A DNA stretch of 64,000 bases from JAVVTQ01 sp036653595 (lineage in GTDB: Bacteria; Bacillota; Clostridia; Oscillospirales; Ruminococcaceae). Below the pieces are notes generated by a model. The model did no database searches and was not told where the DNA came from. It was given only the letters and a program-made list of their open reading frames with translations. A program made the position numbers and the translations under genes. The stretch spans positions 3,488-67,487 of the forward strand of contig JAVVTQ010000006.1 in NCBI GenBank assembly GCA_036653595.1, given 5' to 3'. Positions 8,353 through 16,921 of the stretch are shown piece by piece (the first letter of the stretch is position 1; each line of letters starts with the position of its first letter).

Positions 8353-9381
8353 TCAGTGATTTAAACACGATTCTAATTTTTGGATAAGCTCCGCCTTGCT
8401 CTTCTCGTCGAGAAAGCTGGCCTTTGCGGAGTTGATGTTCATTTTTATAAGGTCGTCCATGGTAAAGCCGCAGCGCTCCATCGCAATTTTATACTCGCTG
8501 TCAAGCGTGACACCAGCAATGACCATGTTGTCCGTGTTGAGGGTGACTTTCATACCCATGTCATACATCTTTTTTATCGGATGCTCCTCGTAGGAGGGCT
8601 GTGTCTCGCACTGAATGTTGCTTGTGATGCAGACCTCAAACGTCACATCCTTTTCGATGGCTTGGCGGCAAAGCTCCTTGTCGTCGAAGATGTGGTGCCC
8701 GTGTCCGATTCGCTTTGAACCGAACAGATTGATTGCAGTGCCGACCTCCGCTGCAATATGACTGTCACCGGCGTGGCAGGTGTAGTTTAGGCCGTATTCG
8801 CGCGCCTTGTCAAAAAGCTCGGCAAAATCCGAAAGAGGGCAGATACCCTCACAGCCGGCCAAATCGAAAGCGTCGATTCCCTTGCCCTTAAGCTGCTTTG
8901 CAACCTCCAGCGTCTCGAAATTTTGCTTGCGGGTGATATCGGCAGTGCCGAGGCACATGGCGCACACAATGATGCCGATTTTTATGTTTTTGCATTCCGA
9001 AAGCGCCCTTTCCTTGCCGGCAATGACCGCCTCGGCCGCCTCAAACTGCGTCATGCCCTTCGCTGTCGCAAGCTGTGGGGCAAACCTGATTTCGGCATAC
9101 GCAAGACCCTCGCTGTCAAGCCGCTTGACAAGCTCATACATCACGCGCTCGAGAGCCTTTGCATCCTGCAAAATTTCAATCGGCAGATCGAATTTTTTGA
9201 GATATTCGTTTACACTGCCGCAGCCGGGCCCAAATGTGACAAACGGAATGAACTCCTCGAGCGTTTCCGCGGGAAGTTTGATTTTGCGCTCGCGGGCAAG
9301 CTCCATCATCGTTTTTGGGTCAATCGCACCGTCCAAATGGCAGTGCAGGTCGATTTTCGGAAAGTTAAATTCTGTTTTCAT
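8353..9381 (-). CDS. add: Adenosine deaminase
   Basis: Zinc hydrolase of 342 residues that converts adenosine and deoxyadenosine to inosine forms in purine salvage. It has the metal motif KIDLHCHLDGAI near residue 10 and the HAGD segment (YTCHAGDSH) near residue 200. Also present are IGHGHHI near residue 225 and the ligand aspartates in TLNTDNMV near residue 285. ATG start at 9379-9381 with GAGGATGAAAA in front. Together with the adenine deaminase further right it gives this organism two independent routes from adenine compounds to hypoxanthine compounds. Confidence 0.95.
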   Translation of the reverse strand: MKTEFNFPKIDLHCHLDGAIDPKTMMELARERKIKLPAETLEEFIPFVTFGPGCGSVNEYLKKFDLPIEILQDAKALERVMYELVKRLDSEGLAYAEIRFAPQLATAKGMTQFEAAEAVIAGKERALSECKNIKIGIIVCAMCLGTADITRKQNFETLEVAKQLKGKGIDAFDLAGCEGICPLSDFAELFDKAREYGLNYTCHAGDSHIAAEVGTAINLFGSKRIGHGHHIFDDKELCRQAIEKDVTFEVCITSNIQCETQPSYEEHPIKKMYDMGMKVTLNTDNMVIAGVTLDSEYKIAMERCGFTMDDLIKMNINSAKASFLDEKSKAELIQKLESCLNH

Positions 9382-9426
9382 TTTTCATCCTCGCGATTTA
9401 TGATGTTTTTAATTTTCTTTATCTTT

Positions 9427-10509
9427 TTATTTGTCCGAGTCGGGCGCTTTGTCGCCGGAGGCGTTGTCTTCTGCTTTTGCACCGACTCCGCCGGTCGGAC
9501 CGGTCCAAGCAAAATCGCTCATTCTCATCCAGTGGTAGCCGCGCCCCAAAGAGATTTTTGCATTGGACGCATATTCATCAAAGAGAGCGTCGATATTGTT
9601 CATTATGATGTTGTTTTTGATAAGTTCCTTGTTCGTCTCTGTCCTCATTATTATATGATATCCGAGTGTTTTGGATTCGACAATTTCGCTGATTTCGCCC
9701 ACCTTGAGAGCGAGTGCGCCGTTGTAGAACTCTTCTTCTACCTCGCCAAACGCGAAGGTGTAGCCCTCTGGGGTGTCGATCATTCCGGGATCCTCGTTGT
9801 ATTTGGCACTCAGCTCGTCGAAATTTGCACCGCTTCGAAGCTTTTTGAGTATGCTCTCTGCAAGCTCTTTCTTCTCTGCGTCCTCGGCCTCTGTTTCGCC
9901 GCGCAAAATTAAGATGTGCTTTGCGCCGACAAACCCGCGTTCCTTTGCGTAATCGGCGATCTCCTGATCGGACACATTTGACATATCGCCCTCATCGTAG
10001 AACTGCTTTCCGAGCTTGCTCAAAATAAGCTCGGTTTGGGTGAGCCTGATATACAAATCCTCCGTGAGATACATATCGCCCAGCAGCTTTTGGTAGTTTT
10101 CCTCGCCGCCATTGATTTTTTTCGTCTCCTCGACATAGTCGAGAATCTCTTTTTTGTCCTCGTCCGTGAGCTTTATACCCTTGTCGTTTGCAAGAGCAAG
10201 GCGCGAATAATATCCTGCAAACATCCGGTTTAATTCATCAAAAACCTCGGCTTCTTTATCTCGGTTCTCTGCAAAATAGCCGGGGTTAGTGGCCTCGTAA
10301 TATTTTTTTGCATCCATCACTCGATACAGGTATTCGTCGGCCATGACATCATAGTCGTCGATGCTCAAAACCACGCCGCCGGTTTTTGCGGGCGACAGAC
10401 CGGCATATTGCGGAAACACAAAATAAAAAACAGCCGCAAGCATCACAAGCGTCAAAGCAACAACCGCCAGGATCATTGGGACTTTTGATTTTTTCTTTTT
10501 TTCTTCCAT
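9427..10509 (-). CDS. PrsA-like peptidyl-prolyl isomerase
   Basis: Membrane-anchored foldase of 360 residues that likely helps exported proteins fold outside the membrane. A lysine-rich start is followed by one membrane helix at about residues 10-33. An SurA/PrsA N-terminal-type helical region lies at about 45-190 and a parvulin rotamase domain at about 195-290 (GAKHILILRG ... GYHIIM). No lipobox cysteine is seen, so it is an uncleaved anchor rather than a lipoprotein as in Bacillus PrsA. First gene of the leftward run that ends at the GtrA-like protein; divergent from the lipid kinase. Confidence 0.88.
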   Translation of the reverse strand: MEEKKKKSKVPMILAVVALTLVMLAAVFYFVFPQYAGLSPAKTGGVVLSIDDYDVMADEYLYRVMDAKKYYEATNPGYFAENRDKEAEVFDELNRMFAGYYSRLALANDKGIKLTDEDKKEILDYVEETKKINGGEENYQKLLGDMYLTEDLYIRLTQTELILSKLGKQFYDEGDMSNVSDQEIADYAKERGFVGAKHILILRGETEAEDAEKKELAESILKKLRSGANFDELSAKYNEDPGMIDTPEGYTFAFGEVEEEFYNGALALKVGEISEIVESKTLGYHIIMRTETNKELIKNNIIMNNIDALFDEYASNAKISLGRGYHWMRMSDFAWTGPTGGVGAKAEDNASGDKAPDSDK

Positions 10510-10567
10510 ATTGCTCCTTTTTGATGGGGTCTTTGTTCACGACAACATAATTTATGGTGCCATATAA

Positions 10568-10596
10568 TTGAGATTATATCAGATTAGTAGTATAAT
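10568..10596 (+). promoter_or_regulatory. Predicted sigma-A promoter of the lipid kinase gene
   Basis: TTGAGA (10568-10573) and TATAAT (10591-10596) are separated by exactly 17 bases, 50 bases before the start codon. Confidence 0.8.
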
Positions 10597-10646
10597 TTAA
10601 ACAGAAAATTATTCTCATTTGCAAACGGCTGAGAAAGGAGTCCCAT

Positions 10647-11561
10647 ATGGGCGAAAAGCTTCTGTACATTATCAACCCGCGCTCAGGTAAGGCTGAAATC
10701 AAAAACCATCTTCTCTTTGCAATTGACACCTTTATAAAAGGGGGCTTCGATGTCAGCGTGCGAACCACCCAGTCAAAGGGCGATGCGATGGACTTTGTTA
10801 AAATGCACGGCGAGGGCTTTGACCGCATTGTGGTCAGCGGAGGGGACGGTACAGTCAACGAGGTCCTCAACGGGATTATGACGCTCAAAAAAAAGCCGAC
10901 TCTCGGAGTTGTGCCTGCAGGAACCACCAACGACTATGCCTACAGTCTCGGGATTCCGGGCAATATGCAGCAGGCAGCGGAAATTGCCGCAGCCGGGATG
11001 CCCTTTCCCATCGACGTCGGGCTTTTCAACGACAGATATTTCACATATGTCGCAGGGTTCGGCGCTTTGACAGAGGTGACATACAAAACGCCGCAGGATG
11101 CCAAAAATGTGCTCGGCAGAACGGCCTATATACTCGAGGGGATAAAGAGACTTTCCAGCATAAAATATTCCCACATACGCCTTGAATACGACGGCGGTGT
11201 CATTGAAAATGACTATATAATCGGACTTTTTACAAACTCAGTGTCAATCGCCGGGTTTCGAAATGCGTTGGGCGGATCCAAGCTCGACGACGGCCTGCTC
11301 GAGATAACGCTCATAAAAATGCCGACAAAGCTAGAGGAAATACAGACGATTATCAATGTGCTGATGGATATCGAGCAGACGCGCGGCGTGCACACGGATT
11401 TTCTCACCTTCCTGACGACGAGCAAGGTTCGCGTTGTGAGCGGGGAGCCGATGGAGTGGACGATAGACGGAGAGGGCACAGGAGCCGTGAAAGACGTGAC
11501 AATTAAAAACTGCCACAGGGTTTTGTCCGTGCTCAGAAGTCCCGACGCCGCGACGCTTTGA
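10647..11561 (+). CDS. Diacylglycerol kinase-family lipid kinase
   Basis: Soluble lipid kinase of 304 residues in the DgkB/YegS family, which phosphorylates diacylglycerol or related lipids with ATP at the membrane surface. Visible are the nucleotide loop VVSGGDGTVNEVLNG near residue 60 and PAGTTNDYAYSLGIP near residue 90. The C-terminal half is a beta-sandwich typical of the family. The ATG follows AAAGGAGTCCCAT. It is a single-gene unit with its own promoter and terminator, so it is probably part of lipoteichoic-acid-linked diacylglycerol recycling; that role is inferred from the family. Confidence 0.92.
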   Translation: MGEKLLYIINPRSGKAEIKNHLLFAIDTFIKGGFDVSVRTTQSKGDAMDFVKMHGEGFDRIVVSGGDGTVNEVLNGIMTLKKKPTLGVVPAGTTNDYAYSLGIPGNMQQAAEIAAAGMPFPIDVGLFNDRYFTYVAGFGALTEVTYKTPQDAKNVLGRTAYILEGIKRLSSIKYSHIRLEYDGGVIENDYIIGLFTNSVSIAGFRNALGGSKLDDGLLEITLIKMPTKLEEIQTIINVLMDIEQTRGVHTDFLTFLTTSKVRVVSGEPMEWTIDGEGTGAVKDVTIKNCHRVLSVLRSPDAATL

Positions 11562-11593
11562 AATAATCGAAGAAAGCGGTTCGGTATAGTGAG

Positions 11594-11625
11594 AGAGGCT
11601 GTCTTTGAGGACAGCCTCTTTTTTA
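11594..11625 (+). terminator. Intrinsic terminator
   Basis: A perfect 10-base stem (AGAGGCTGTC with GACAGCCTCT) is followed by a run of T, placed 33 bases after the lipid kinase stop. Confidence 0.92.
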
Positions 11626-11717
11626 TGGCGGCAATCATGTGCTTTTTGCAGCCGCATGAAAGCGCAAATGTCCGACAGGGCAAAGCGCGGCTCGGATAAA
11701 AAACCTGCACAAAGCTT

Positions 11718-12590
11718 TTAAAGAGGGTGCGCAAAGTCCCTTTTCAAATCGCGGCTTTTCATATTAATAAGGCAAAAGCTGTGTACGCGAACTTCCTCAA
11801 ACCCCAGCTTTTTATAGAGCGTGTATGGAATGTCATTTGACTGCACCACCCACAGCTTCACGGCTTTTGCGCCGGAATCGAGCAGCTTGTTGACGGCGTG
11901 AGCCACAATTTGTTTCCCAAGCCCTCTGCCGCGATGACTTTTTGCAACAGCGACGTCGTCCAGCTCGCCGGCGGAGGCAGAGCCTGCTGCGACAAGCTCG
12001 TCGCCATCAAAATAGACAAAGAAATCGTCAGGGCGATCGGCCATTTCACGCCGGTATTCGTCGCATGGCTCGATGTAAAACGGCTCGAGGCCGATGGATT
12101 TGCGCAAATCATAAAAAGCCTCGCTCTCAAGTGCTTGAAACTGCGCAAACATCTCGTCGCGGTAAGCCTCAAAGACGATGGAGCAGTCCATCTTTGAACC
12201 GCAGTATTCCATCAGGCACGAGTGAAAGGCGCAGTACATGCCCAGACTTTCCACAAAGGCCTCGGTGAGCGCATCGTCGGCAAAGTCGCAATAGGCATGG
12301 CTTGCGCCGAGCTTTTTCATATCCTTGAACAGCTCGCGGCAGAGATATGTGCCGACCTTGCGTCTTCGAAAGCGCGGATCGACAAAAACCACAAAGCGCG
12401 CTTTTTTTGTCGTCAGAGACGCGGCATGAAGTCCGATTGCGGCAGGCTCCAGCCCAACATATGCGATTTGGGCATTCTGCGGAAATGCGCGCAGACCCTC
12501 CAATATGTCGTCTTTCAAAAAATCAGGGGCATCGGTGAGTATGCGGTTCACCTCAAAAATGTAGCGATTGTCATATTTCAGCAGCAACAT
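11718..12590 (-). CDS. Tandem GNAT acetyltransferase-like protein
   Basis: Protein of 290 residues made of two GNAT folds. The N-terminal half contains VFVDPRFRRRKVGTYL and the C-terminal half VAKSHRGRGLGKQIVAHAV near residue 220. Both resemble the acetyl-CoA pyrophosphate loop, and the second is the better match. The substrate is unknown. The ATG directly follows the TGA of the DNA glycosylase gene with no gap, and its ribosome site GAAGGAAAG lies inside that gene, so the two are translationally linked. Confidence 0.85.
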   Translation of the reverse strand: MLLLKYDNRYIFEVNRILTDAPDFLKDDILEGLRAFPQNAQIAYVGLEPAAIGLHAASLTTKKARFVVFVDPRFRRRKVGTYLCRELFKDMKKLGASHAYCDFADDALTEAFVESLGMYCAFHSCLMEYCGSKMDCSIVFEAYRDEMFAQFQALESEAFYDLRKSIGLEPFYIEPCDEYRREMADRPDDFFVYFDGDELVAAGSASAGELDDVAVAKSHRGRGLGKQIVAHAVNKLLDSGAKAVKLWVVQSNDIPYTLYKKLGFEEVRVHSFCLINMKSRDLKRDFAHPL

Positions 12591-13094
12591 TCAGCTTTCC
12601 TTCTTTGCATTGACGGCAGCCGCGACGATGCTCCACTCCTCGACAAGGCGCTCGAACGAAAAGGCGGCATTTGCCGAGCTTGTCGACGGAAGCCTGTGTG
12701 CTTCCAGCTTTGTGCGCGGGAGAATCAGAGTGGAATACAGTTTGTGTGCGGCGGCTCCGTTTGTAAAAATAAATTTTATGTCGGAGGATGCGATTATGCG
12801 CTCTATGTCGTTTGGCAGGACGCTGCGTATGCTTGAGTCGGAGCTTTTTGAAATATCACAGGAGGCTGCCACATCCCACAGCGCTATGTTGTGGTGCAAG
12901 AGCAGCGCTGATTTTTGCTCGTCGGTTTCAAGCAAAGGGGCGCCCAGAATTTCACACAAAACACGCCAAAACCTGTTTTGCACGTTGGCATAATAAAACA
13001 CGGCTTTTCTGGAGAGGGAAGAGGGAAAAGAACCCAGAATAAGCGCTCTGGAAGAGCTGTCAAAAATCGGGGGTATGTTGTGAAATTCAGGCAT
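12591..13094 (-). CDS. Mug/TDG-type DNA-deoxyinosine (uracil) glycosylase
   Basis: DNA repair enzyme of 167 residues in the uracil-DNA glycosylase superfamily. The N-terminal pattern ILGSFPSSLSRKAVFYY followed by NRFWRVL matches the DNA-deoxyinosine glycosylase/Mug group, which removes hypoxanthine, uracil or mismatched bases. A helix with LPNDIERII lies in the middle. The C-terminal LPSTSSANAAFSF supplies the usual DNA-contact loop. It lies between a SIR2 deacylase (22 bases upstream) and the GNAT protein (no gap). Confidence 0.88.
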   Translation of the reverse strand: MPEFHNIPPIFDSSSRALILGSFPSSLSRKAVFYYANVQNRFWRVLCEILGAPLLETDEQKSALLLHHNIALWDVAASCDISKSSDSSIRSVLPNDIERIIASSDIKFIFTNGAAAHKLYSTLILPRTKLEAHRLPSTSSANAAFSFERLVEEWSIVAAAVNAKKES

Positions 13095-13116
13095 TTCTTC
13101 ACCAAATGAAAAGAAG

Positions 13117-13842
13117 CTAATTTACGCGCACTGCTGCCAGCACCTTGTCGATGCTGTCGTCTATTGTGAGATCGGCGAGGTCGTCGGCGTCCGTGCGCGA
13201 GCGATTTATCACTACGAGCTTGGCGCTTTTCGGAAGATAGCGTATAAGTCCCGCGGCGGGATAAACTAAGAGCGAGGTTCCTCCGACGACGAGGAGGTCA
13301 CAGCGCTGTATCTCGGCGACTGCGCCGTCGAGCGTATTTTGATCGAGCGCTTCCTCATAGAGCACAACATCGGGTTTTATTGTGCCGCCGCACATGCATT
13401 TTGGAATGCCGTCGCTATCAATTATGGCATCGAGCCCATAAAATTTTCCGCAGTCCATGCAGTGGTTGCGCAGGACACTGCCGTGCAGCTCAAAGACATT
13501 TTTGCTGCCCGCCGCGCTGTGCAGACCATCGATATTTTGCGTTATGACAGACGTGAGCTTGCCTGCACGCTCCAGCTCTGCGAGCTTTTTGTGGGCATCA
13601 TTTGGCAAGGCGTCAGGAAAGAGCATTTTTTCCTTGTAAAACCGATAGAACTCGGCCGTGCGGCGCATGAAAAAAGAGCGGCTAAGAATTGTCTCGGGCG
13701 GATAGGCGTATTTTATGCCGTACAATCCGTCGCAGCTGCGGAAATCGGGAATTTTACTGGGAACAGAAACGCCCGCGCCGCCAAAGAACACAATGCGGTG
13801 CGAGCAGTCAATCAACTCCTGAAGAAGATTTGTCTTGTCCAT
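13117..13842 (-). CDS. cobB: SIR2-family NAD-dependent protein deacylase
   Basis: Sirtuin of 241 residues that removes acyl groups from lysines using NAD. Seen are the NAD loop GAGVSVPSKIPDFRS near residue 22, the TQNIDGLH segment and the catalytic histidine in ELHGS near residue 118. The zinc site is CMDCG ... CMCGG. The usual GIPDFR glycine is a lysine (SKIPDFR), as in some clostridial members. The ATG at 13840-13842 was chosen over an in-frame GTG six bases upstream because GGAGGTGACC precedes it at ideal distance. It is second in a four-gene leftward run. Confidence 0.93.
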   Translation of the reverse strand: MDKTNLLQELIDCSHRIVFFGGAGVSVPSKIPDFRSCDGLYGIKYAYPPETILSRSFFMRRTAEFYRFYKEKMLFPDALPNDAHKKLAELERAGKLTSVITQNIDGLHSAAGSKNVFELHGSVLRNHCMDCGKFYGLDAIIDSDGIPKCMCGGTIKPDVVLYEEALDQNTLDGAVAEIQRCDLLVVGGTSLLVYPAAGLIRYLPKSAKLVVINRSRTDADDLADLTIDDSIDKVLAAVRVN

Positions 13843-13859
13843 GGTCACCTCCGTGGCGG

Positions 13860-14747
13860 TCAGGAAATTCTTGAAAATTTAATGTCAAAGCTGTCCTTTT
13901 TGTCAGCGGTGTAGTACTCGCGCAAGGTCAGCGCCTTTTCGTCAATAAAGGTGACATAGCGCTCAAAATAATATGTAGAGTTATTCTTTTTATAGCACAA
14001 CACAATGCACTGGTCGTCTGCGCGCACTTTAACGGTGCCCTCAAGCGTCTCCTTCACGGCCCATGTTCCGTCGGAGTAGCCCGTTGAGCTTTCGGCGTTC
14101 GGAATGAGGGAATCCAGCTTGAAAGAGTAGTCCGCATTAATTGTCAAAAGCTCGACGTATGACTCGGCGGGAGAGGGCGCGAGCGACGCGTCAGCGGGGG
14201 GGTCGGCGGCGGGAGCATCGGCGACATAGACATATTTCTCGCTCAGCCACGATCCGCAGACGAGCTTGAAAAGTGCGCCGTCGTCAACGACGCCACCCGC
14301 AGGTGTGAGCAGTGGTTTGACAATAAATACAAAGGCAAGCACAACGGCTGCGACAGACATGAGCACTATTGCCGCGGCACCCAGTTTCCCCAGAGAGGGA
14401 CGAATTTCATCCTGCTGCTCAAGAAGCCTGCGCTCGGCATCGGAAAGCTCCTCGGCTTGAAGCTCCAGCACGCCTTTGAAGCTGTCCTCGGAGGACGCCT
14501 CCGAGGCGCTGTTTTCGGTGTCGTCATCGGCAACGGGATACACCGGCTCGGCATCCGCTTTAGGAAGCTCAGGCTCGGGAAGCGCGTTTTTTTTCACGGC
14601 GGCACTTTCCTTTTGCAGGGGCATTTCTATGGGTTGGTCGGTTTTTAAAACAACACTGCTTGTTTCACCCATGACAAACGCACCGCACTGTGGGCAGATG
14701 ACGTCGTCATCGCGCAAAATGCTGTTGCAGCTTTTACAAAATTTCAT
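13860..14747 (-). CDS. Zinc-ribbon single-pass membrane protein
   Basis: Protein of 295 residues. It begins with a zinc ribbon (CKSCNSILRDDDVICPQCG), then a low-complexity acidic linker to about residue 120. One membrane helix lies at about 135-160 and an extracytoplasmic domain follows with beta-strand character (TINADYSFKLDSLIP, GTWAVKETLEGTVKV). The layout suggests a cytoplasmic metal-bound sensor or assembly domain joined to an outside domain. The function is unknown. The ATG at 14745-14747 was preferred because GAGGGCC precedes it. First gene of the run with cobB, the DNA glycosylase and the GNAT protein. Confidence 0.8.
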   Translation of the reverse strand: MKFCKSCNSILRDDDVICPQCGAFVMGETSSVVLKTDQPIEMPLQKESAAVKKNALPEPELPKADAEPVYPVADDDTENSASEASSEDSFKGVLELQAEELSDAERRLLEQQDEIRPSLGKLGAAAIVLMSVAAVVLAFVFIVKPLLTPAGGVVDDGALFKLVCGSWLSEKYVYVADAPAADPPADASLAPSPAESYVELLTINADYSFKLDSLIPNAESSTGYSDGTWAVKETLEGTVKVRADDQCIVLCYKKNNSTYYFERYVTFIDEKALTLREYYTADKKDSFDIKFSRIS

Positions 14748-14783
14748 ATAGAGGCCCTCTTTGCAGATAATCATCTTATGTAT

Positions 14784-14812
14784 ATCATATATTACTACAT
14801 GTGATTTGTAAA
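14784..14812 (-). promoter_or_regulatory. Predicted promoter of the zinc-ribbon/SIR2 run
   Basis: On the minus strand TTTACA (14807-14812) and TATGAT (14784-14789) are 17 bases apart, about 40 bases upstream of the start codon. Confidence 0.7.
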
Positions 14813-14880
14813 GAAACAGAGAGTTTCACAATACGATAAACAAATGTCTAAATTCCGAATATAAAGTTAAGTTATTTTGC

Positions 14881-14909
14881 TTGCGGGAAAATTTGTACTA
14901 TTGTATAAT
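14881..14909 (+). promoter_or_regulatory. Predicted promoter of the PspA module
   Basis: TTGCGG (14881-14886) and TATAAT (14904-14909) with a 17-base spacer, 44 bases before the pspA start. It has no sigma-W-like TGAAAC element, so stress control is not evident from the promoter. Confidence 0.7.
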
Positions 14910-14953
14910 AAAATTATTCAAAGCACAACAATAAATTTTGGAGGTTTTGTCAA

Positions 14954-15649
14954 ATGGGAATTCTTTCTAGATTCACAGACATAATGAGCGCAAACATCAA
15001 CTCGCTTTTAGAGAAAGCGGAGAGCAAAAACGCTGATAAAATATTGGAAAAATATCTGCGTGACGCAAAGGATAATCTCGAAGAGGTCAAGGCCGAGACA
15101 GCGGCGATAATAGCGGACGAGATGGCCGCGGCGCGCAAGGTCGGCTCACTCGAAGAGGAGATAGTAAAGCTCTCCCAGTATGCAGAGCAGGCTGTGATTG
15201 CAGGCAATGATGCCGATGCCACAGAGTTTCTGGAGGGCAAGAATAAGGCCGTTGCACAGAAGACGGACGCGGAAAAAATCTATGTTCAGGCAAAGCTCAA
15301 TTCCGACCGCATGCGTGAGATGACAAGAAAGCTCATGGGAGATATCACCGATGCACAGTCCAAGCTGGGCGAGCTTAAGAGCAAGCTGGCAGTTGCGCAG
15401 CAGACCGAAAAAATGAACGACCTCAACGAAAAAATGACCTCCTACGGGGGCATGTCAGACTATGGCAATCTCGTCGATGCAGTCCAGAAGAGAATCGACG
15501 CGGCAGATGCAAAATCCCAGCTCAACCACGAGCTTGACGCAGGCAGCGGCATCGACAAGCTCAAGGAGAAATATTCGGTTTCGGACAACGCTGCGTCCAC
15601 CGACATTACATCGGAGCTGGCGGCTCTCAAGGCAAAGCTAGGCAAATAA
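14954..15649 (+). CDS. pspA: PspA/IM30-family membrane-stress protein
   Basis: Coiled-coil protein of 231 residues that binds the inner face of the plasma membrane and forms ESCRT-III-like assemblies which protect damaged membrane. The N-terminal amphipathic helix (MGILSRFTDIMSANINSLLEKAE) and the long alpha-helical body to about residue 170 are typical. ATG start behind TTGGAGGTTTTGTCAA. It is followed closely by a zinc-ribbon membrane protein and an SPFH protein. This recalls the Bacillus subtilis ydjF-ydjG-ydjH-ydjI stress operon, with ydjH missing. Confidence 0.93.
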   Translation: MGILSRFTDIMSANINSLLEKAESKNADKILEKYLRDAKDNLEEVKAETAAIIADEMAAARKVGSLEEEIVKLSQYAEQAVIAGNDADATEFLEGKNKAVAQKTDAEKIYVQAKLNSDRMREMTRKLMGDITDAQSKLGELKSKLAVAQQTEKMNDLNEKMTSYGGMSDYGNLVDAVQKRIDAADAKSQLNHELDAGSGIDKLKEKYSVSDNAASTDITSELAALKAKLGK

Positions 15650-15676
15650 CACGACTTCTACATATTGGAGAAATCA

Positions 15677-16921
15677 ATGACTGCTTCAAAAGGTTCACAA
15701 AGTGGAGATTTTACCGAGTTTCGGTGTCCTAGTTGTGGCGGTGAGGTGAGATTTGACGCTGCCGCACAAAAGTTTATGTGCGTTTCCTGCAAAAGCGTGC
15801 AGGAAATAAAGCCGCCCAAGGACACGGTCGAGGAATATGATTTTGGCAGCTACGATGCCCGTGAACAGGGCGGCGCGGCTCTGGTTGGCGTGTCAAACGC
15901 GACATGTGACAATTGCGGGGGAGAGATATACTTCTCCGCAGAGGACACTGCAAAGCACTGCCCGATGTGCGGTTCGTCCAAAATCAGACCGGCCGCCGCC
16001 GTGGCGGGGATAGCGCCCGAGGGGATAGTTCCGTTTAAATTCGATAAATTTGATGCGCAGGACAGATTCAGAAAATGGATAGTAAAGCGCTGGTTTGCGC
16101 CAAATGAACTTAAAAAGGCCTACTCAGAGGGCGCTCTGGAGGGCTTATATGTTCCCTTTTGGACATATGACGCTTCGGCGCGCGGTGATTATATAGGACA
16201 GGGCGGACGCGTGCGAACGGTCAGAGATCGCGAGGGCAATGTGCGTCAGGTCGTGGACTGGTATCCTGTTTCGGGCACGGTTTTTGACGACTTCGACGAT
16301 ATTCTTGTCTGTGCGTCGAAGAGCAGATCCGGTTCGCTCGTGGAGAAAGTATCACCCTATAACACCGTGAGCGATATCAACCCCTTCGCTGTGCAGTATC
16401 TCGCAGGCTATGTGGGCGAGAGATACACAATAGACGGGAAAACCTGCTTCGATGAGGCGCGTATCGGCATGGAGCAGCAGCTGCGCTCGCTTGCCGAATC
16501 CGATATCCTCATGCACGGCTTCCAGCAGGCAAATGTCAGCTCGCTGCATTCCAGCTACAAAAATGTGACATATAAAAATGTGCTGCTGCCGATGTACAGC
16601 GCCCAGTATGGATATCACGGCGAGGAGTACTACTACCTTATAAACGGCGAAACCGGAAAGGTAGCAGGCGCATATCCAAAGAGTGTGCCGAAAATCATCG
16701 GCGCTGTCATTTTGGGTATCATAGCACTTGTCGGCCTGTTCTTTCTCATGGAAAAGGTGCAGAGTGCCGACGAGGGCAGTGTTTACTACAGCCTGATGCC
16801 ACAGCAGAGTATAAACCAAACGTTGTTGACCGACGGCGTAATACAGGAAGAATATGAAATTGGGCAATGCGGCGCGAACAGCGCAGAAGAACAGGAGTTA
16901 AAGCAATATGGGCTTGTTTAA
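15677..16921 (+). CDS. Double zinc-ribbon membrane protein (YdjG-like)
   Basis: Protein of 414 residues. Two zinc ribbons lie at the N-terminus (CPSCGGEVRFD ... CVSCKS, then CDNCGGEIYFS ... CPMCGS near residue 80). A large soluble domain rich in aromatic residues follows at about 100-330 and one membrane helix at about 340-360 (IIGAVILGIIALVGLFFLM). It resembles B. subtilis YdjG and proteins often mislabelled as replication restart helicases because of the ribbons; no helicase motif is present. ATG at 15677 behind GGAG. Its end overlaps the SPFH gene by 14 bases, so the two are tightly coupled. Confidence 0.86.
   Translation: MTASKGSQSGDFTEFRCPSCGGEVRFDAAAQKFMCVSCKSVQEIKPPKDTVEEYDFGSYDAREQGGAALVGVSNATCDNCGGEIYFSAEDTAKHCPMCGSSKIRPAAAVAGIAPEGIVPFKFDKFDAQDRFRKWIVKRWFAPNELKKAYSEGALEGLYVPFWTYDASARGDYIGQGGRVRTVRDREGNVRQVVDWYPVSGTVFDDFDDILVCASKSRSGSLVEKVSPYNTVSDINPFAVQYLAGYVGERYTIDGKTCFDEARIGMEQQLRSLAESDILMHGFQQANVSSLHSSYKNVTYKNVLLPMYSAQYGYHGEEYYYLINGETGKVAGAYPKSVPKIIGAVILGIIALVGLFFLMEKVQSADEGSVYYSLMPQQSINQTLLTDGVIQEEYEIGQCGANSAEEQELKQYGLV

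Noticed and set aside
15677..16921. Primosomal helicase-like protein
   Set aside because: Only the zinc ribbons resemble such proteins; no Walker or helicase motif exists and a membrane helix is present.
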